Source of the DNA: Prodigiosinella confusarubida | Lineage (GTDB): Bacteria > Pseudomonadota > Gammaproteobacteria > Enterobacterales > Enterobacteriaceae | Reading direction: 5' to 3' | Length of the DNA stretch: 64,000 nt | Assembly (NCBI RefSeq): GCF_002847015.1 | Contig: NZ_CP025085.1 | Span: 2,604,001 to 2,668,000 of the forward strand | In this document: piece by piece, positions 1-10,200 of the stretch | Layout: every line of letters begins with the position of its first letter | Numbering within the stretch: position 1 is the first letter of the stretch | The notes under the pieces: generated by a model | Databases searched by the model: none | The model's input: only the letters and a program-made list of their open reading frames with translations | Told to the model about the DNA's origin: nothing | Translations under genes and position numbers: made by a program

Positions 1-1
1 G

Positions 2-607
2 CTGGCGACGGTGGCAAAGAATAAGCGTTTTTATGGTATCGCTATTCCAGCATTCATGGCAGAGCCGGCGTGGGCTGTGTTGAGCTTCTGGGTTCCACTG
101 TATCTGGCCAAAGATCAGGGAATGGATTTGAAGCATATTGCCATGTTTGCCTGGTTGCCTTTTCTGGCGGCTGATTTTGGTAGTGTAATCAGTGGTTATC
201 TGACCCGGTTATATGCCCGGTTGTTCGGTTGTTCCCGGATTAACTCCGTCGTCGCCAGCTCAGTAACCGGTGCCTTTCTGATGATATCGTTGGCGTTGGT
301 CAGCATAACTAAAGACCCTTACGTCGCTATCATGTTGATTTCGATTGGTGGATTTGGTCATCAGGTGATCTCGTGCATGCTCAGTGCGCTGGTGGTGGAA
401 TCGTTTGACAAAGGGCAGATGGCCACTGTCAACGGTATGCGCGGGTCTTTCGCCTGGATTGCCAGCTTTCTATTCTCACTGTTGATCGGTGTGACTGCGG
501 ACAAGATTGGTTTTAACCCTTTGTTTATCGCCATGGGCTTTTTCGATCTGTTCGGTGCAGTGTTCCTGATCGCATTTATCGCTGAGCGTCGCTCACGAGT
601 ACATTAA
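2..607 (+). CDS. MFS transporter, ACS-family-like, C-terminal part (5' end outside window)
   Basis: The reading frame is open from the left edge (frame of base 2), so this is the 3' part of a gene; the GTG at 11 is probably internal. About 200 residues are visible with roughly six hydrophobic segments, matching the second half of a 12-helix major facilitator. The segment with LPFLAADFGSVISGY near residue 50 resembles the anion:cation symporter (ACS) family that carries hexuronates and other sugar acids. The stop lies 33 bases before the GH31 gene on the same strand, so the two probably form one operon and the transporter may import the glycosidase's substrate or product. The substrate cannot be told from this fragment. 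Confidence 0.8.
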   Translation: MATVAKNKRFYGIAIPAFMAEPAWAVLSFWVPLYLAKDQGMDLKHIAMFAWLPFLAADFGSVISGYLTRLYARLFGCSRINSVVASSVTGAFLMISLALVSITKDPYVAIMLISIGGFGHQVISCMLSALVVESFDKGQMATVNGMRGSFAWIASFLFSLLIGVTADKIGFNPLFIAMGFFDLFGAVFLIAFIAERRSRVH

Positions 608-640
608 ATCTGCTATCGCCATAATGAAAAAGAGTTACGC

Positions 641-3004
641 ATGAAAACACTAAAAAACTGGGTATTCCATCAGCAAACCGCTGATCGGATTGAGTTACTG
701 GTTGATGATAGGCATATTTTCCAACTTTATGTTCTTGAACCCGGCCTATGTCGGGTATTAATTAAACAGGATGGAAAGTTACACCTGAACCGTACCTGGA
801 GTATTGCGCCGCAGCAGGATGTGCCGTGGCAGGGGCGGTCGCGTGAAAGTACGGATGGATTTAGTCTGCCAGGATTCTCCTTGCGGCAACAGGATGGTGA
901 ATTGCAACTCAGTACTGATCGCCTGCGAATAACGATTCATCAGCCTTTGGGGCTGGAGTGGGAATATTGCGATTCGCAGGGCGAATGGCAGCCATTAGCC
1001 GCCGATCGGCCGACCGGTGCGTATCTGCTGAATCAACATGGTGATGGCGTTGAGCATTATCAACGCCGTTTCCCTGAAGATCATTACTATGGTTTGGGAG
1101 AGAAAAGCGGCGATCTCAATCGGACGGGCCGTCGGTTTGAATTCCGTAATCTGGATGCAATGGGATATAACGCGGCAACGACGGATCCGCTCTATAAACA
1201 TCTTCCCTTTACCATTACTCACCGTAGAAACGTCAGCTTTGGTGTTTTTTATGACAATCTCAGCACGACATGGCTCGATTTGGGCAATGAAATCGACAAT
1301 TACCATCAGCCATACCGACGCTATCAGGCGCAAGCCGGCGATCTGGATTACTATCTGTTTCTCGGCCCCCAAATTCTGGCGGTGACCAAAGCATTTGTCC
1401 GGCTGACCGGGAAAACCCTGTTCGGACCTAAATGGAGTCTGGGATACAGTGGCTCAACGATGCACTATACCGATGCGCCTGATGCGCAGCAGCAGCTAAT
1501 GAAGTTTATCGCGCTGTGTCAACAACACGATATTCCCTGTGATTCGTTTCAACTCTCTTCCGGATATACTTCGATCGGTAGCAAGCGCTATGTTTTTCAC
1601 TGGAACCGGGACAAAGTGCCGAGCCCGCAGATTATGTCGCAAGCCTTTCATGATGCGGGCATCAAACTTGCCGCTAATATCAAACCTTGCCTGTTACAGG
1701 ATCATCCGCGGTATCAGGAGGTCGCCTCACAAGGGTTGTTCATCCGTGATGCAGATTGCGACTCTCCCGAACGTTCCAGCTTCTGGGATGATGAAGGTTC
1801 TCATCTCGACTTCACCAATCCGGCGACGGTGGCATGGTGGCAAGAGAACATCATGGTTCAACTGTTGGAAAATGGCATAGATTCGACCTGGAATGACAAT
1901 AATGAATTTGAAGTCTGGGACAAAGAGGCTCGTTGTCACGGGTTTGGTGAAGAAATTGCCATCAAACATATCCGACCTGTTATGCCATTACTGATGATGC
2001 GGGCCTCACTGGAAGCTCAGCAACGTTTTTCCCCACAGTTACGTCCTTATCTGATTTCCCGCTCTGGCTGTGCCGGAATGCAACGTTATGTCCAGACCTG
2101 GAGTGGCGACAATCGTACCAGTTGGCAGACGCTGCGTTATAACACCCGTATGGGAATTGGAATGAGCCTGTCGGGGTTATATAACATCGGCCATGACGTT
2201 GGGGGATTCTCCGGGCATCAACCGGATGCGGAACTGTTTGTGCGTTGGGTACAAAATGGGATTATGCATCCACGCTTTACCATTCATTCGTGGCATGACG
2301 ATGGTACGGTCAATGAGCCGTGGATGTATCCGGCGGTAACACCGATCATTCGTGATGCCATCATGCTGCGCTACCGATTGTTACCGTACTTTTATACGTT
2401 GTTGTGGCTGGCCAGCGCCGAAGATGAACCGATGCTGCGAGCGACCTTTCTCGATCATGAGCATGATCTACAGACGTTTGTCGAAACCGATGACTTCATG
2501 TTGGGACGGGATCTGCTGGTTGCCAGTGTGGTGGAACCGGGACAACGGCAACGTCAGGTTTATCTGCCGGATAATGAGACCGGCTGGTATGAATTTTATA
2601 GTGGCCAATGGTACAGCGGAGGGCAAACGATAACACTGGATGCGCCGTTGGAACGTTTACCGTTGATGGTAAGGGCCGGGGCTATGATTCCGATTGCTGC
2701 ACGGACGCGCTTTGTTTGCCAGGCCGATGATGACCAGCGAGCGTTTTTGGTATTCCCACCACTTGCCGCAGGGCAACAGCGTGGCGTGTTGTTTGAGGAT
2801 GATGGAGAAACCCATCACTGGCGGCAGGGGGATGCATTATGGCTGCACTGGGAAATGACCTGTGATAGCCAGCGTATTGATGTTTGTTTCACCCCAAAGG
2901 GCAATTTCCATCCGGCTTGGCAGCAAATTGCGCTGCAATTGCCACCGGGAGAAAAACGGCAACTGTACATTAACTCGCGTAAAACTGATTGTTATTCTCT
3001 CTGA
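641..3004 (+). CDS. Glycoside hydrolase family 31 (alpha-glycosidase)
   Basis: 787 residues, normal for GH31 enzymes, which cleave terminal alpha-linked sugars with retention of configuration. The N-terminal beta-sandwich occupies roughly residues 1-250, followed by the (beta/alpha)8 barrel. The catalytic nucleophile is D419 in GIDSTWNDNNEFEVWD and the probable acid/base is D490 in WSGDNRTSW. No signal peptide is visible, so the enzyme is probably cytoplasmic and acts on an imported oligosaccharide or glycoside. The start follows an AAAGAG-type ribosome site. The WNDNNE form of the nucleophile motif differs from the WNDMNE of classical alpha-glucosidases and from YicI alpha-xylosidase, so substrate (glucoside, galactoside, xyloside) is left open. 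Confidence 0.88.
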   Translation: MKTLKNWVFHQQTADRIELLVDDRHIFQLYVLEPGLCRVLIKQDGKLHLNRTWSIAPQQDVPWQGRSRESTDGFSLPGFSLRQQDGELQLSTDRLRITIHQPLGLEWEYCDSQGEWQPLAADRPTGAYLLNQHGDGVEHYQRRFPEDHYYGLGEKSGDLNRTGRRFEFRNLDAMGYNAATTDPLYKHLPFTITHRRNVSFGVFYDNLSTTWLDLGNEIDNYHQPYRRYQAQAGDLDYYLFLGPQILAVTKAFVRLTGKTLFGPKWSLGYSGSTMHYTDAPDAQQQLMKFIALCQQHDIPCDSFQLSSGYTSIGSKRYVFHWNRDKVPSPQIMSQAFHDAGIKLAANIKPCLLQDHPRYQEVASQGLFIRDADCDSPERSSFWDDEGSHLDFTNPATVAWWQENIMVQLLENGIDSTWNDNNEFEVWDKEARCHGFGEEIAIKHIRPVMPLLMMRASLEAQQRFSPQLRPYLISRSGCAGMQRYVQTWSGDNRTSWQTLRYNTRMGIGMSLSGLYNIGHDVGGFSGHQPDAELFVRWVQNGIMHPRFTIHSWHDDGTVNEPWMYPAVTPIIRDAIMLRYRLLPYFYTLLWLASAEDEPMLRATFLDHEHDLQTFVETDDFMLGRDLLVASVVEPGQRQRQVYLPDNETGWYEFYSGQWYSGGQTITLDAPLERLPLMVRAGAMIPIAARTRFVCQADDDQRAFLVFPPLAAGQQRGVLFEDDGETHHWRQGDALWLHWEMTCDSQRIDVCFTPKGNFHPAWQQIALQLPPGEKRQLYINSRKTDCYSL

Positions 3005-3169
3005 GTAATAGTCCATTGTTGTAGAGAAGCGCGTTACGCTGGCATAGGTCAACGCGTTTCTTATTCCAATTGCAGTTGTAAAATAGAAAGTTGCAGGTTT
3101 ATCAATATGATCGTCGGCGTTATTATCTGAGATAATGAGAGAGATTAACCGGCTTATCGAGGATGAAAA

Positions 3170-3979
3170 ATGCTGGATAGCACACAATTACATTATTATC
3201 TCCAGAGAATTGGCGTTGATTCACTGCCCTCAGAACCATCATTGTTATTACGAACTTTGCATATCGCCCATCTCAGAAATATCCCGTTTGAAAATCTGGA
3301 TGTGGTTTTTAAAAGAAAGATAACATTGAGTCAATCCGCCATTTATAAAAAGGTTATTGAAAATGGACGCGGCGGTTTCTGTTATGAACTGAATTATGGT
3401 TTCTATCTGTTATTAAAAACCCTGGGTTTCACTACGCAGTTGTTATCTGGCCGGGTATTTAATGTTGAAGGATATGGCGCTTATTTTGACCATCTGCTTT
3501 TACTGGTTGATCTGGATAACCAGACGCTCATCGCTGATGTAAGTTTTGGTGATTCATTTTGTATTCCGCTTTTACTGGATGGAACGGTTTCTCATGAAGA
3601 TGCCGCGAGCTATAAAATTATTCCTTTTGATGATGGCTATCAGTTGTTACAAAAGAAACCGCATGCCGACTGGGCACCGTTGTATATTTTTGATTTGCAT
3701 TCCTGGCAGTTGGATGATTTCGCGGTTATGGCCGATTATCACCAAACATCCCCTCAATCGTTGTTTACGAAAAAATCGATTTGCAGTCGGGTAACGGAAG
3801 ATGGTCGAATAACGTTGTCGGATAATCAATTAATTATTACGCGGCAGGGCAACAGAACTGAAGACGTCATTACGGATTGTAGCCGTTATATTGAGTGCTT
3901 AAGCCACCATCTCGGAATCCGTTTGCCGGAAGATTATAACGTTCAGCACTGGTTCGATTCGTTAGCTTCTCCATTATGA
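3170..3979 (+). CDS. Arylamine N-acetyltransferase
   Basis: 269 residues. NATs move acetyl from acetyl-CoA to arylamines, arylhydroxylamines or hydrazines by a ping-pong mechanism on a Cys-His-Asp triad. All three residues are present: C71 in NGRGGFCYELN, H108 in FDHLLLLVD and D123 in IADVSFGDS, at nearly the same positions as the Salmonella/E. coli enzyme (C69, H107, D122). The start ATG at 3170 has a GAGG ribosome site eight bases upstream. The gene reads richer in A+T than its neighbours, which would fit acquisition or weak selection. It stands alone between the GH31 gene and the convergent yegD; 165 bases upstream are free for its own promoter. Confidence 0.9.
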   Translation: MLDSTQLHYYLQRIGVDSLPSEPSLLLRTLHIAHLRNIPFENLDVVFKRKITLSQSAIYKKVIENGRGGFCYELNYGFYLLLKTLGFTTQLLSGRVFNVEGYGAYFDHLLLLVDLDNQTLIADVSFGDSFCIPLLLDGTVSHEDAASYKIIPFDDGYQLLQKKPHADWAPLYIFDLHSWQLDDFAVMADYHQTSPQSLFTKKSICSRVTEDGRITLSDNQLIITRQGNRTEDVITDCSRYIECLSHHLGIRLPEDYNVQHWFDSLASPL

Positions 3980-4025
3980 AATAATTCACACCTGCAATTG
4001 GCAAAAAACTCAGTTCACGGTATAA

Positions 4026-4053
4026 GGCGTTCAGACTCCATAGCCTGAACGCC
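4026..4053. terminator. Hairpin between convergent genes
   Basis: A perfect 9-bp stem (GGCGTTCAG / CTGAACGCC, 4026-4034 with 4045-4053) lies between the convergent nat and yegD genes. No T-run follows on either strand, so a bidirectional terminator is inferred from position only. Confidence 0.4.
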
Positions 4054-4106
4054 TGAGAGAATGACAGAAGCTGTAGTCGCCATTGGCGTTAGCCAGCTAG
4101 TTTGGT

Positions 4107-5462
4107 TCATGCTTCCCGGAACACAATTTCCGCCCAGCGGGCCAGGCCTGCGGTGACAGAACCGAAATCATCGCCACTGGCAATCGGGATGCCGGGCAGA
4201 CACTGCTGTACGGCGTCGCGCAACAGCGGTGAACGGGCGCTGCCGCCGGTCAGGTAAATGACATCCGGTCGGGTCTGTCCGTCTTTCTGCACCAGCGCAA
4301 TCTGCTGTTTGATATGTTCCAGCGGCTGGACAATCGCCTCTTTCAACTGACTAGTGGAGATCCGGGTTGTCAGATCGGGTGCAATGAAGGGCAAATCAGC
4401 CAGTGTGGTTTCACTCGCCGAAAGCGCAATCTTGTGCTCTTCAGCCACACGTACCAACCGATAACTCAGCTTTTGTTGCCAGACGGTCAATAATCGTTTT
4501 ACCTGCTCAGGTTCGCGGGCGTCACGAATCAGGTCGCGCAGAAGCTTCCCACATGCCGCACTGTAAAATTCGCTTTGCGCCGGTACATCATTAATGGCAA
4601 CGGCATTCCACCAAGGCAGAATCGGCAATGCTGTCCCTTTTTCCGTGCTGCCATTCATCCCGAGCAACGGGCAAAGTTGTTTGAAAGCCAGCATAATATC
4701 CAGATCGTTACCACCAACCCGGCAGCCGCTGTGCCCGAGCAAACTCTGCTGACGTTCGTGTTTCTGATGCCAGTTTGGTCCCATCAATAGCATTGAGCAA
4801 TCGGTAGTACCGCCGCCGATATCCACTACCAGCACGCGTTTCTCTTCGTGCAGCGTGGCCTCAAAATCCAGCCCGGCGGCGACCGGTTCAAATTGAAACA
4901 CCACATCCTGAAATCCGGCACGTTGTGCGGCCCGCGCCAGAATACCTTGTGCTTGCTGGTTGGATTCTTCGCCGCCAATACCTTGAAAATTAATCGGACG
5001 ACCAATTACAGCACGATGAATGTTATCACCGAGCTGTAGTTCAGCCTGTAGGCGGATATGCAGCATCATGGCGCAGACCAGGTCTTCAAACAGAGCCACC
5101 TGTTGTGCTTTCAAGCCAATGGCGCCAAGAAAGGACTTAGGCGATTTAACAAACCAGACTTCTTGCGGGTCGTCCATATAGTGTGACAGTGAGGCTTGGC
5201 CAAACTGAACACTGCCGGAGTGAACGTGAATATCCTCTTCGCGGTTAAGGTTGATCGCCCGCTGTAATAATTGCGCATTTTCCCCGTCGGCAGGCACCTG
5301 ATGGTGACGCCATAGCCATTCACTGACGGCTTCTCGCATTGGCGCACAAAGCATCGACGGCATATAGGGTGAACCGTTTTCCAATGGAAGTAGCCGTGGC
5401 GTACCCTGGTTCATTACCGCGACAGAGCAGTTTGCCGTGCCATAATCAAAACCTACAAACAT
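4107..5462 (-). CDS. yegD: Hsp70 family ATPase-domain protein YegD
   Basis: 451 residues, against 450 for E. coli YegD. The protein starts with an actin/Hsp70-type phosphate-binding loop (FDYGTANCSVAVM) and carries a second one at VVDIGGGTTDCSM near residue 215, with an adenosine motif (YLTGGSARSPLL) near residue 405. It is therefore a nucleotide-binding-domain protein without the DnaK substrate-binding domain. Its client and physiological role are unknown. The gene is transcribed alone on the minus strand, 168 bases downstream of the EAL phosphodiesterase gene, which reads the same way; no cofactor gene (J-domain or GrpE type) is adjacent. Confidence 0.85.
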   Translation of the reverse strand: MFVGFDYGTANCSVAVMNQGTPRLLPLENGSPYMPSMLCAPMREAVSEWLWRHHQVPADGENAQLLQRAINLNREEDIHVHSGSVQFGQASLSHYMDDPQEVWFVKSPKSFLGAIGLKAQQVALFEDLVCAMMLHIRLQAELQLGDNIHRAVIGRPINFQGIGGEESNQQAQGILARAAQRAGFQDVVFQFEPVAAGLDFEATLHEEKRVLVVDIGGGTTDCSMLLMGPNWHQKHERQQSLLGHSGCRVGGNDLDIMLAFKQLCPLLGMNGSTEKGTALPILPWWNAVAINDVPAQSEFYSAACGKLLRDLIRDAREPEQVKRLLTVWQQKLSYRLVRVAEEHKIALSASETTLADLPFIAPDLTTRISTSQLKEAIVQPLEHIKQQIALVQKDGQTRPDVIYLTGGSARSPLLRDAVQQCLPGIPIASGDDFGSVTAGLARWAEIVFREA

Positions 5463-5630
5463 TGTTATATCCCCATGCCATTAGAGAAGGGGCGGGAATT
5501 TACCGCTTTGAGGAGGCAGTTGTAAAGATGGATGACTGATAAATGTCTGTTTTGATAATAAGGTGTCAGAGGGTTGCACTTAGGATGTACGTTCACCGAG
5601 GCTTGTTTATCGTTGTAGCGTGTCTTCAAT

Positions 5631-7136
5631 CTACGGTTTATCCAGCCATGTTTTTACTAATTCAGCAAAAGGCATGGGTATTGAAAACAGATAACCCTGT
5701 AGAAAATCAATTTTTCTGCTGGAAAGGAACTCAGCCTGAAATTCAGTTTCTACGCCTTCGGCGATAGTCACTAATCGCATTTTCTGTGCCATATCAATGA
5801 CGCAGTTCACCAGTACGCTGGCTTGCGGGTCTTCTCGATTAATCATACTGACAAATGATTTATCAATTTTGATGATATTTACTTGTAGCTTTCTGAGATA
5901 GTCAAAATTTGAATATCCGGTACCAAAGTCATCCAGTGCGATCAAAATACCTGCTGCACTCAGCTTTTTGAAAAATGAAATGGTTTCCGGGGTGATATCA
6001 ATTTTTTCACGTTCGGTAATTTCAACCATCAACCGAATTTTTTTATCACCGAGCGCGTCCATGAAATTCTGGCAATCGGTGATAAAACCATCGTATTGGC
6101 AATGCTGTGCGCTGATATTAATGCCAATGTGTAAGCCGTCGGGCAGTTTATCCAGATAAAGACTGAGATCCTGGATGACACGGTTCATTAGCGACTGCGT
6201 CAAAGGAATAATCAGACCACTTTGTTCGCACAATGGAATAAATACGTCCGGAGATATAATTCCTGTTCGGGGATGATTCCACCTGGCCAGCACCTCAAAA
6301 CCATATATTTCGCGTGACTCGGTGGTTATCACCGGTTGATAGAAAGGAATGATTTCCTGATTTCGAATGGCCCTTTTTATTTCATCATAAGGTGATTTGC
6401 TTTGTGTTAAGTATTTATAAGTCAGACCCCCGGAACTGAGTGAAATCAGCAGAATAACCAGAAATGTCATTTTTTCCTGACGCCAGAAATCGTTAAGCGA
6501 ATAGTCATCGGTGGAAGAGAATAAAACGGCAAAATGATATCGGTTGGAAGGGATGATAACAAAATTACGATGATTATCCGGATCGAATGACATCACTTTA
6601 CCGTCAACGGAAATCCAGGTATAGCCAGCCTGCATATACAAGCTCCGCCGCTTACTGAGAAAATTAAGTACGCTGATGAGGGGAGGGACATGAATGCCTA
6701 TTCCCACACTACCGTTGGCGGTGGTTTTCAGGTACATCAACAAAGGGGTATTTGGTGTAACCGTGTTGCCGGCTAATAACGCCAGTTGCCCTTTATAAAA
6801 ACGTGCCAGCATCGCCGGGCGATGGTCTACACCAAATAACGAGGAACAATAAACCACATTGTCTTTAATCAGGCTTACGGTTCTCAGATGACTCTCTCTG
6901 GCCGCCATCATATTGAGCTTTCTGATGACGTCGGGGGTACAGGATCGCCCCAGCAAGGGGATGCTGAGTTCAGCCGTCTGTTGCGCTTCATTAATAACCG
7001 TTTCAATATTATTGACAGCTTTCTCGGCATTAGATACCGCTAATTTATAATCAGCCTGATAATCCTGATAATAAATAACCCCCACCCCGATGATTAGCAT
7101 CGTTAAAAAGGTTAAAGAAGCAATTAGTTTATTCAT
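5631..7136 (-). CDS. CSS-motif membrane cyclic-di-GMP phosphodiesterase (EAL)
   Basis: 501 residues. An N-terminal helix (about 4-22) and a second helix (about 222-238) bracket a periplasmic CSS domain with C65 and the C97-S98-S99 motif; in E. coli homologues these cysteines form a DsbA/DsbB-controlled disulfide that restrains activity or stability. The cytoplasmic EAL domain (about 255-495) keeps the catalytic set: E281 (as EVL rather than EAL), N340, E372, D402-D403 in DDFGTG, K423, E460 and E463. It should hydrolyse c-di-GMP to pGpG and favour motility over biofilm. There is no GGDEF domain. Several CSS-EAL paralogues exist in enterobacteria, so no specific symbol is assigned. Confidence 0.88.
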   Translation of the reverse strand: MNKLIASLTFLTMLIIGVGVIYYQDYQADYKLAVSNAEKAVNNIETVINEAQQTAELSIPLLGRSCTPDVIRKLNMMAARESHLRTVSLIKDNVVYCSSLFGVDHRPAMLARFYKGQLALLAGNTVTPNTPLLMYLKTTANGSVGIGIHVPPLISVLNFLSKRRSLYMQAGYTWISVDGKVMSFDPDNHRNFVIIPSNRYHFAVLFSSTDDYSLNDFWRQEKMTFLVILLISLSSGGLTYKYLTQSKSPYDEIKRAIRNQEIIPFYQPVITTESREIYGFEVLARWNHPRTGIISPDVFIPLCEQSGLIIPLTQSLMNRVIQDLSLYLDKLPDGLHIGINISAQHCQYDGFITDCQNFMDALGDKKIRLMVEITEREKIDITPETISFFKKLSAAGILIALDDFGTGYSNFDYLRKLQVNIIKIDKSFVSMINREDPQASVLVNCVIDMAQKMRLVTIAEGVETEFQAEFLSSRKIDFLQGYLFSIPMPFAELVKTWLDKP

Positions 7137-7174
7137 CTATTCATGGCCTCTACTAACCTTCTTGTCTTGCTATA

Positions 7175-7193
7175 TCGGCGTTTGTAACGCCGA
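7175..7193 (-). terminator. Hairpin downstream of mfd
   Basis: An 8-bp perfect stem (TCGGCGTT / AACGCCGA) with a 3-base loop lies between the mfd stop and the phosphodiesterase start, both on the minus strand. It has no clear T-run, so it may be a weak terminator or a processing signal. Confidence 0.35.
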
Positions 7194-7228
7194 CTTGAAT
7201 TGAACCATGATAGTTTTGATGAAAAACG

Positions 7229-10200
7229 TCATACTGCGCAAGTGTGTTGTGCCATATTCCCCAGAAGATTGTCGATAAATTCAAGACGTTGCTGGCGGGC
7301 AGTCAAATCCTTGATAAATTTTAACCGTGCAGGGCCATCCAGCCGATAAACCTTGGGTTCCCGTTGTAGTAAACCAATCAGGTGTGTGGGATCAACACAG
7401 TTATCTTGACTAAATTCGATAAAACCGCCTTTTTCGTTACTTTCAATTCGTTTAATTCCAAGCTTATGTGCCTGCTGGCGTAGCGCGGCAATCTGCAGCA
7501 GGCTGCGGGTGGCATCTGGCAGTTGTCCAAAGCGATCAATTAGCTCGACTTTTAGCTCATCCAGCTCGTTTGCTTGTTTGGCGCTGGCGATACGCTTATA
7601 GAACGAGAGCCGGGTATTTACATCCGGGATAAAGTCATCAGGCAAGAGCGCCGGCAAGCGTAGCTCCACATCGGTCTGACTGCTGATGAGATCTTCCAAT
7701 GAGGGTTCGCGGCCTGCTTTGAGCGATTCGACGGCGCTTTCCAGCAGTTCCATATACAGTGAAAATCCGACACTTTCCATCTGGCCGCTCTGATCTTCCC
7801 CCAGCAATTCACCAGCACCACGAATTTCCAAATCGTGGGTGGCCAGCGCAAAACCGGCGCCCAAATCTTCCAACGAGGCAATGGCCTCGAGGCGTTTGTG
7901 TGCATCGACACTCATTGCTTTGGGATTCGGTGTCAGCAGATAGGCATATGCCTGATGGTGGGAGCGCCCCACGCGTCCGCGTAACTGGTGCAATTGTGCC
8001 AGACCAAAATGGTCGGCCCGCTCGATGATGATGGTATTGGCGCTGGGAATGTCGATACCGGTTTCAATAATAGTAGTACATACCAGCACATTGAAACGTT
8101 GATGATGGAAGTCATTCATGACGCGTTCCAGATCGCGTTCACGCATCTGACCATGCCCGATGGTGATGCGAGCTTCCGGCACCAGTTCATTCAGGCGTTG
8201 CGCCGCCTTTTCAATATTTTCGACATCGTTATAGAGGTAATACACCTGGCCACCACGCAGAATTTCACGCAGGATAGCTTCCTTCACTACCAGACTGTCA
8301 TATTCACGCACGAAAGTTTTCACCGCCAGACGTCGCGCCGGCGGGGTGGCGATAATAGACAGATCACGCATACCACTCATTGCCATGTTTAGCGTGCGGG
8401 GAATTGGCGTGGCGGTCAGTGTCAGGATATCCACATCGGCACGCATAGCTTTAATGCGCTCTTTGTGTCGTACACCAAAGCGGTGCTCTTCATCTACGAT
8501 CAACAGGCCGAGATCGTGCCAGTGCACATCACTCTGCAACAGCTTGTGGGTGCCGATCAGAATGTCGACTTTCCCGTCCAGTGTCTGTTCCAGTATCTTG
8601 GCTTGTTCACGTTGGCTGCGGAAACGTGAGAGCATCTCGATTTTTACCGGCCAGTTGGCAAAGCGATCGAGGAAATTGTCATAGTGCTGCTGAGCCAGCA
8701 GTGTCGTAGGTACCAGCACCGCAACTTGTTTATGGTTTTCTATGGCCAGAAACGCGGCACGCATAGCCACTTCGGTTTTACCGAATCCCACATCACCGCA
8801 CACCAGACGGTCCATCGCCAGTGGACGGCACATATCACTCAATACCGCGTTGATGGCTTGTTCCTGATCGGGTGTGGTTTCAAACGGAAATCCCTGACAG
8901 AACAACTGATACTGCTGTTTATCATGCTTAAAGGCAAAACCGCTCTTGGCGGCGCGCTGTGCATAGATATCCAACAGCTCGGCCGCGACATCGCGTACTT
9001 TTTCTGCTGCTTTCTGTCGGGCGCGCACCCAGGCGTCGCCGCCCAGCTTGTGCAGTGGCGCACTGTCGTCGGCACCGCCAGCATAACGACTGATCAGATG
9101 CAGGGAGGATACCGGAACATAGAGCTTGTCTGCTCCGGCGTAATTCAGAATCAGATATTCAGCTTTGATGCCACCCGTTTCCAACGTAGTCAGACCAGCA
9201 TAGCGTCCAACACCATGCTCCAGATGAACTACCGGCTGACCGGGACGTAACTCGGCCAGATTACGGATCAGTGTATCGGCATTGATGGTACGTCGATTAT
9301 CTTGACGCCGACGGCTGACGCGTTCGCCCAGCATATCGCTTTCGCAGATCAGCGCTCGTTGACGTAGCGTGTCAATAAAACCGTGTTCGCTGGCTCCAAT
9401 CAGTAGATAAGGGCCTTTGGTTTTAGCCTGTTCCAAACGGGTAATAGGAGAGGGTGCCAGCTTGATGCGGGACAGCAGTTCTTGCAAGGTTTCACGGCGG
9501 CCTTCGCTTTCTACGGAGAAGATAATCTGACCAGTAAACTGTTCCACAAAGCGGCGCAACGCATCCAGCGGAGCCTTGAGCTGATGCTGGACTGCGAGAT
9601 CGGGCAGAGACTGGTAGCCCAGATTCACGTTAGCGGTTTTGTGTGGCAGTGTATCGGTACGCAGTTGTATGCGTGGCCAGTTTTTCAACTCCCCGAACAA
9701 TGCGTCAACCGGTAGCCATAATACGTCGGGCGACAACAACGGACGCATGGGGTCAATGCGGCGGTTTTCAAAGCGCTGCTGGATATCCAGCCAGAAACGT
9801 TCCGCACTTTGTTGGATATCGCCACTGTTTACGATCAGCGAGTTATCCGGAAGATAGCTGAACAACGAGGGTAAAGGCTGGTTGAAAAACAGGGGTTGCC
9901 AGTACTCAATGCCCGCTGGCCAGCTATTTTTACTGACTTGCTGGTAGATATGTTCGGCATCACGGCGGACATCAAACTGTTCGCGCCACTGACTACGGAA
10001 CAGCTCAATTGCTGTTTTGTCAGTCGGAAATTCATGTGCGGGCAGCAGGTTAATATGGTTGACTTCACTCAGTGTGCGCTGGGTATCGATATCAAACAGA
10101 CGCAGACTATCGATTTCGTCGTCGAAAAAATCGATGCGGAAGGGTTCTTCACTTCCCATCGGAAACAAGTCCAGCAAGGCTCCCCGGGTGGCAAACTCAC

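Noticed and set aside
5543-5767. Plus-strand frame opposite the phosphodiesterase C-terminus
   Set aside because: Most of it is antisense to the conserved EAL domain; shadow frame.
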